Shown: positions 12,590-15,054 of the stretch, one piece after another
How the letters are laid out: each line of letters opens with the position of its first letter
Numbering within the stretch: position 1 is the stretch's first letter
From: an uncultured Trueperaceae bacterium
GTDB taxonomy: Bacteria > Deinococcota > Deinococci > Deinococcales > Trueperaceae
Assembly (NCBI GenBank): GCA_937907415.1
Contig: CALCHY010000009.1
Coordinates: forward strand, 1 to 15,054
DNA: 15,054 bases
Direction: 5' to 3'
Notes under the pieces: generated by a model
What the model was told of the DNA's origin: nothing
Databases searched by the model: none
The model's input: the letters and a program-made list of their open reading frames with translations, nothing else
Program-made: the position numbers and the translations under genes

Positions 12590-14989
12590 ATGACGAGGGT
12601 GCAGGCATGCGTGAGGCTCGGCAGTACGGTGCTCGTAATCGCGTCGGTCCTGCTATCCGGTTGCGGAGGCGGCGGCGCCGTGCCACCGCAGCGGGCCGCC
12701 AGCGTGGTCATCGCGCCGGGGGCGCTGCTCTTCACTGAGGCAGGCGAGTCCGCGGTCCTGGTCGCTACGGTCACGGACTCCACCGGGGCGCCACGCGACG
12801 AGAGCGTCACGTGGAGTTCCTCCGACCCTAGCGTGGTCGAGGTTGACCAGGACGGCAAGCTGACCACGCACGCCGAGCTCGGCAGCGCCACCATCACGGC
12901 CTCTGCGGGTGGCGTCGCCTCCTTCCCGGCGCTCGTCATCGTGGCGCAGCCCGCTACCGGGGCCGTGCTCCTCGCAGACGACCAGGTGCAGGGGCCGCCA
13001 ACGCCGGTGGAGGGCACCGCGAACCCCATCCAGCAACGCGTGGTTGTGTCAGGAGCGGCGAACCTCGAGCCGGGCACGCTCATCATCGGCTCCCAGGCGG
13101 TGAGCATCGGCGGCAGGGTCGTGTCGGCAACGCCCACCGCCGGCGGCGTCGAGATCATCTACGCCCCGCTACCTCCACAAGACCTCTTCGAACGGCTCTC
13201 GATAAACGCCGACATCGACCTAGCCGCCGCACCCGTCGTGCCCGCAGAAGACGTTGCCGGCCAGTTGGTCGTGCGCAGCCACAGCGGGGGCACGACGACA
13301 TTCGGCCCCGCCAACACCCTCCAGCCGGCCGCGCTAGGCATCGAGTGCGAGGGCCGGGCGACGTACGTGTCGATCTCGGGCCTCAACACCACCCTCGAGA
13401 ACGGGCTGCGCTATCACCTGCACCTGCAGGATGGCGTGACCGACCCGCGACCGACCGAACTCTACGTGGACGGTAACCTCACCCAGAAGGTCTCTGGCGG
13501 CCTGAACGTCAAGGCCGGCTACTCCGGCACGTACACGTGCAAGAAGGTCTTCTTCCGCATCCCTATCCCTATCGCGGGCGTGGCGGCGCTCGTCGCGCGG
13601 CCGGTGGTGCCCGTAGGGGTGGCGGCGAGCGTGACCGGTTCGATCACGGCGGCGGCGCTCAGCGTCAACCTCGAAGCCAGCTCCGGCCTCGACCTCAAAG
13701 CCGGCTTCACTTATGACGAGGCGGGCGGCCTGACGCTGCTCCACGACGTCACGCCGAAGCCGGGCTCACCCGACCTGACTTTCGACCTCGTGACGCCAGC
13801 CGGCTTCAGGGTCGGGGCCAGCGGTTTCGTGGGCTTGGCTTCCGGCGTCGAGTTACAGATCGCTGGGCTAGCGGACATCGAGCTGGTGCAAGCGCAACTC
13901 GGCGCGCAGCAGAGCTTCGATCTGGCGAGCGCAGAGGCGCAGGCAGACAGCAGCGCCTACGCTTCTGCCTACGACCTGTCATTAGTCGCCAGCGTAGGGA
14001 TAGGCGCTGACCTAGACAAGCTCCTGTCGTGGCTCGGCATCGGGGTCTCCGCGCAGGTGGCGCAGTTCCAGGAGACCTACCCGATCTCGAAGTCGCCGTC
14101 AGGGACCTTCACGGCGTCCGCTACCAACGCCGTGCCAGGCGACCAAGTGCACTTGCACGTGGCGCTCGACGCCGACCACCTCACCTACTTGGGGCATTAC
14201 AACGTCGGCAAGGTCCTGATCTACATGTCACAGGGGTCCGACGAGCCCACCCTCTTCCGCACCATTCCCCTAAGCGCCTCCAACCAATCCGACTTCGACA
14301 CCGTGTGGGACACCACCGGACTGGCAGGAGGCGAGTACCGCTTCCAGGCGTTCGTCGTCGATGACCTCCTCGCCAAGGTGGTCGAGGTGCCGCTCGAGGT
14401 GACTGCCAACTCCACGGTGATCGTGAACCTGGCCGGCGTGTGCGTGGCAGGGCTGGGCTTGTCGCTGGAACCAATGGCCGCCTGCACGGGCGGCACCAGC
14501 TACGACTACAGTCAGCCGGATACCGTCAACGGCATCGCCTGGGACGTGCACACCACGGGCGCTGGCCTCACCTGGGTGCAGGACCCGCAGAACCCGCAAC
14601 AGTTCAACCTGACCGGCGCAACGGTGTCGTGGACGGACCAAGCCGACTACACGGCCGGCTGCTCGATAACCAGCTCGGGCGACAACCTACGGGTCGTGAA
14701 CACCGACCCCAACTTGGGCACCTACGTGAGCGGGCTGCTGGTCCTCTCCCCGGACGGCACCTACTACGGCTCGGGTTACGTGTACGTTACCGGCGGCGCC
14801 GACGACGGCTGCATGGGCGGCAAGAAGGACGAGAACGTGCCCCTGTTCCAGACCGGCAACCCGTCGCCCACGGTGGTCAGCGATGGGGCCGGCGGCAGCC
14901 TACTGGCCGGAAGTGCCGCTTTCACCTCCGACGTCGGCGGCAGCGGGACCTCGAGTTGGGACTTCCGGTTCCCGGACCTGGCGCCGTGA
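12590..14989 (+). CDS. Large lipoprotein with N-terminal Ig-like (Big2-type) domain
   Basis: This 799-residue protein has a signal peptide ending in a lipobox (VLLSGC, Cys25) followed by a GGGG linker, so it is a lipid-anchored envelope protein. Residues about 36-120 form a bacterial Ig-like domain with the typical VTWSSSDPSVVEVDQDGKL and GSATITAS blocks. The rest is beta-rich and low in charged residues, with an Ala/Val/Gly-rich middle part (about 320-500) and a Cys-containing C-terminal part (Cys at roughly 617, 630, 686 and 743). I recognise no enzymatic domain there; a surface adhesin or structural role is possible but unproven. ATG at 12590 has AGGAGG at 12577-12582, seven bases upstream. 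The gene is intact and not in an operon with its left neighbours, which are relics. Confidence 0.88.
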   Translation: MTRVQACVRLGSTVLVIASVLLSGCGGGGAVPPQRAASVVIAPGALLFTEAGESAVLVATVTDSTGAPRDESVTWSSSDPSVVEVDQDGKLTTHAELGSATITASAGGVASFPALVIVAQPATGAVLLADDQVQGPPTPVEGTANPIQQRVVVSGAANLEPGTLIIGSQAVSIGGRVVSATPTAGGVEIIYAPLPPQDLFERLSINADIDLAAAPVVPAEDVAGQLVVRSHSGGTTTFGPANTLQPAALGIECEGRATYVSISGLNTTLENGLRYHLHLQDGVTDPRPTELYVDGNLTQKVSGGLNVKAGYSGTYTCKKVFFRIPIPIAGVAALVARPVVPVGVAASVTGSITAAALSVNLEASSGLDLKAGFTYDEAGGLTLLHDVTPKPGSPDLTFDLVTPAGFRVGASGFVGLASGVELQIAGLADIELVQAQLGAQQSFDLASAEAQADSSAYASAYDLSLVASVGIGADLDKLLSWLGIGVSAQVAQFQETYPISKSPSGTFTASATNAVPGDQVHLHVALDADHLTYLGHYNVGKVLIYMSQGSDEPTLFRTIPLSASNQSDFDTVWDTTGLAGGEYRFQAFVVDDLLAKVVEVPLEVTANSTVIVNLAGVCVAGLGLSLEPMAACTGGTSYDYSQPDTVNGIAWDVHTTGAGLTWVQDPQNPQQFNLTGATVSWTDQADYTAGCSITSSGDNLRVVNTDPNLGTYVSGLLVLSPDGTYYGSGYVYVTGGADDGCMGGKKDENVPLFQTGNPSPTVVSDGAGGSLLAGSAAFTSDVGGSGTSSWDFRFPDLAP

Positions 14990-15020
14990 AGGCGGTCGGC
15001 TAGCCGCGCTCTCACGGCGC
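14981..15020 (+). terminator. Hairpin overlapping the lipoprotein stop codon
   Basis: GCGCCGTGA (14981-14989), which contains the TGA stop, is perfectly complementary to TCACGGCGC (15012-15020). An inner CGGC/GCCG pair (14997-15000 with 15003-15006) adds to the fold. No T-run follows. Position at the 3' end supports a terminator or message-end structure. Confidence 0.45.
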
Positions 15021-15054
15021 ATGGCAGTGCGCGCCAGCTGCGAGATGACGGCCC

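Noticed and set aside
14440..15003. Plus-strand open frame of 187 residues
   Set aside because: Arg/His/Gly-rich shadow of the large lipoprotein gene in another frame.
1..15054. CRISPR array, tRNA or rRNA genes
   Set aside because: No regularly spaced direct repeats and no tRNA or rRNA signatures were seen on either strand.

Overview
The window is GC-rich bacterial DNA with strong AGGAGG-type ribosome binding sites, short intergenic gaps and two predicted lipoproteins. The phylum cannot be read from the sequence. From memory of similar proteins, a Deinococcota/Trueperaceae-like or other GC-rich environmental bacterium is plausible (inference, low confidence).

Positions 1-9026 are an intact catabolic and uptake locus. 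The C-terminal part of an M20-family amidohydrolase enters from the left edge and overlaps by one base an aspartoacylase/succinylglutamate-desuccinylase (AspA/AstE) family protein, here AAL-1. A perfect GC-rich palindrome separates this pair from a convergent minus-strand operon: a TPR protein built from two copies of a ~269-residue unit, then a RidA-family protein (GTGA overlap), then a GntR/FCD regulator. Divergent from that operon is a dipeptide/oligopeptide-type ABC importer: substrate-binding protein, DppB-like permease and DppC-like permease. A second AspA/AstE paralogue, AAL-2, closes the operon. A good sigma-70-type promoter and a 7-bp-arm dyad lie in the divergent intergenic region, so the GntR protein is the obvious candidate regulator. 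No ATPase gene is present. The likely theme is import and hydrolysis of peptides or N-acyl amino acids, with RidA clearing reactive imines; the substrate is not known.

Positions 9027-12589 are mostly decayed accessory DNA: a ~0.8-kb stretch without a convincing gene, an IS30-family transposase with several frameshifts, stops and an internal deletion, one intact small lipoprotein gene on the minus strand, a frameshifted remnant of an AAA ATPase of the DUF4143 type, and a frameshifted zinc-ribbon remnant on the minus strand. Several hairpins sit among these.

Positions 12590-14989 hold an intact 799-residue lipoprotein with an N-terminal bacterial Ig-like (Big2-type) domain and no other recognised domain; a hairpin overlaps its stop codon.

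The most interesting observations are: AAL-2 keeps the zinc-binding residues but has lost both the substrate-binding Arg and the catalytic Glu of its family, while AAL-1 keeps them; the TPR protein is a whole-unit tandem duplication; and a 16-bp hairpin after the binding-protein gene buries the only Shine-Dalgarno-like sequence of the downstream permease gene.
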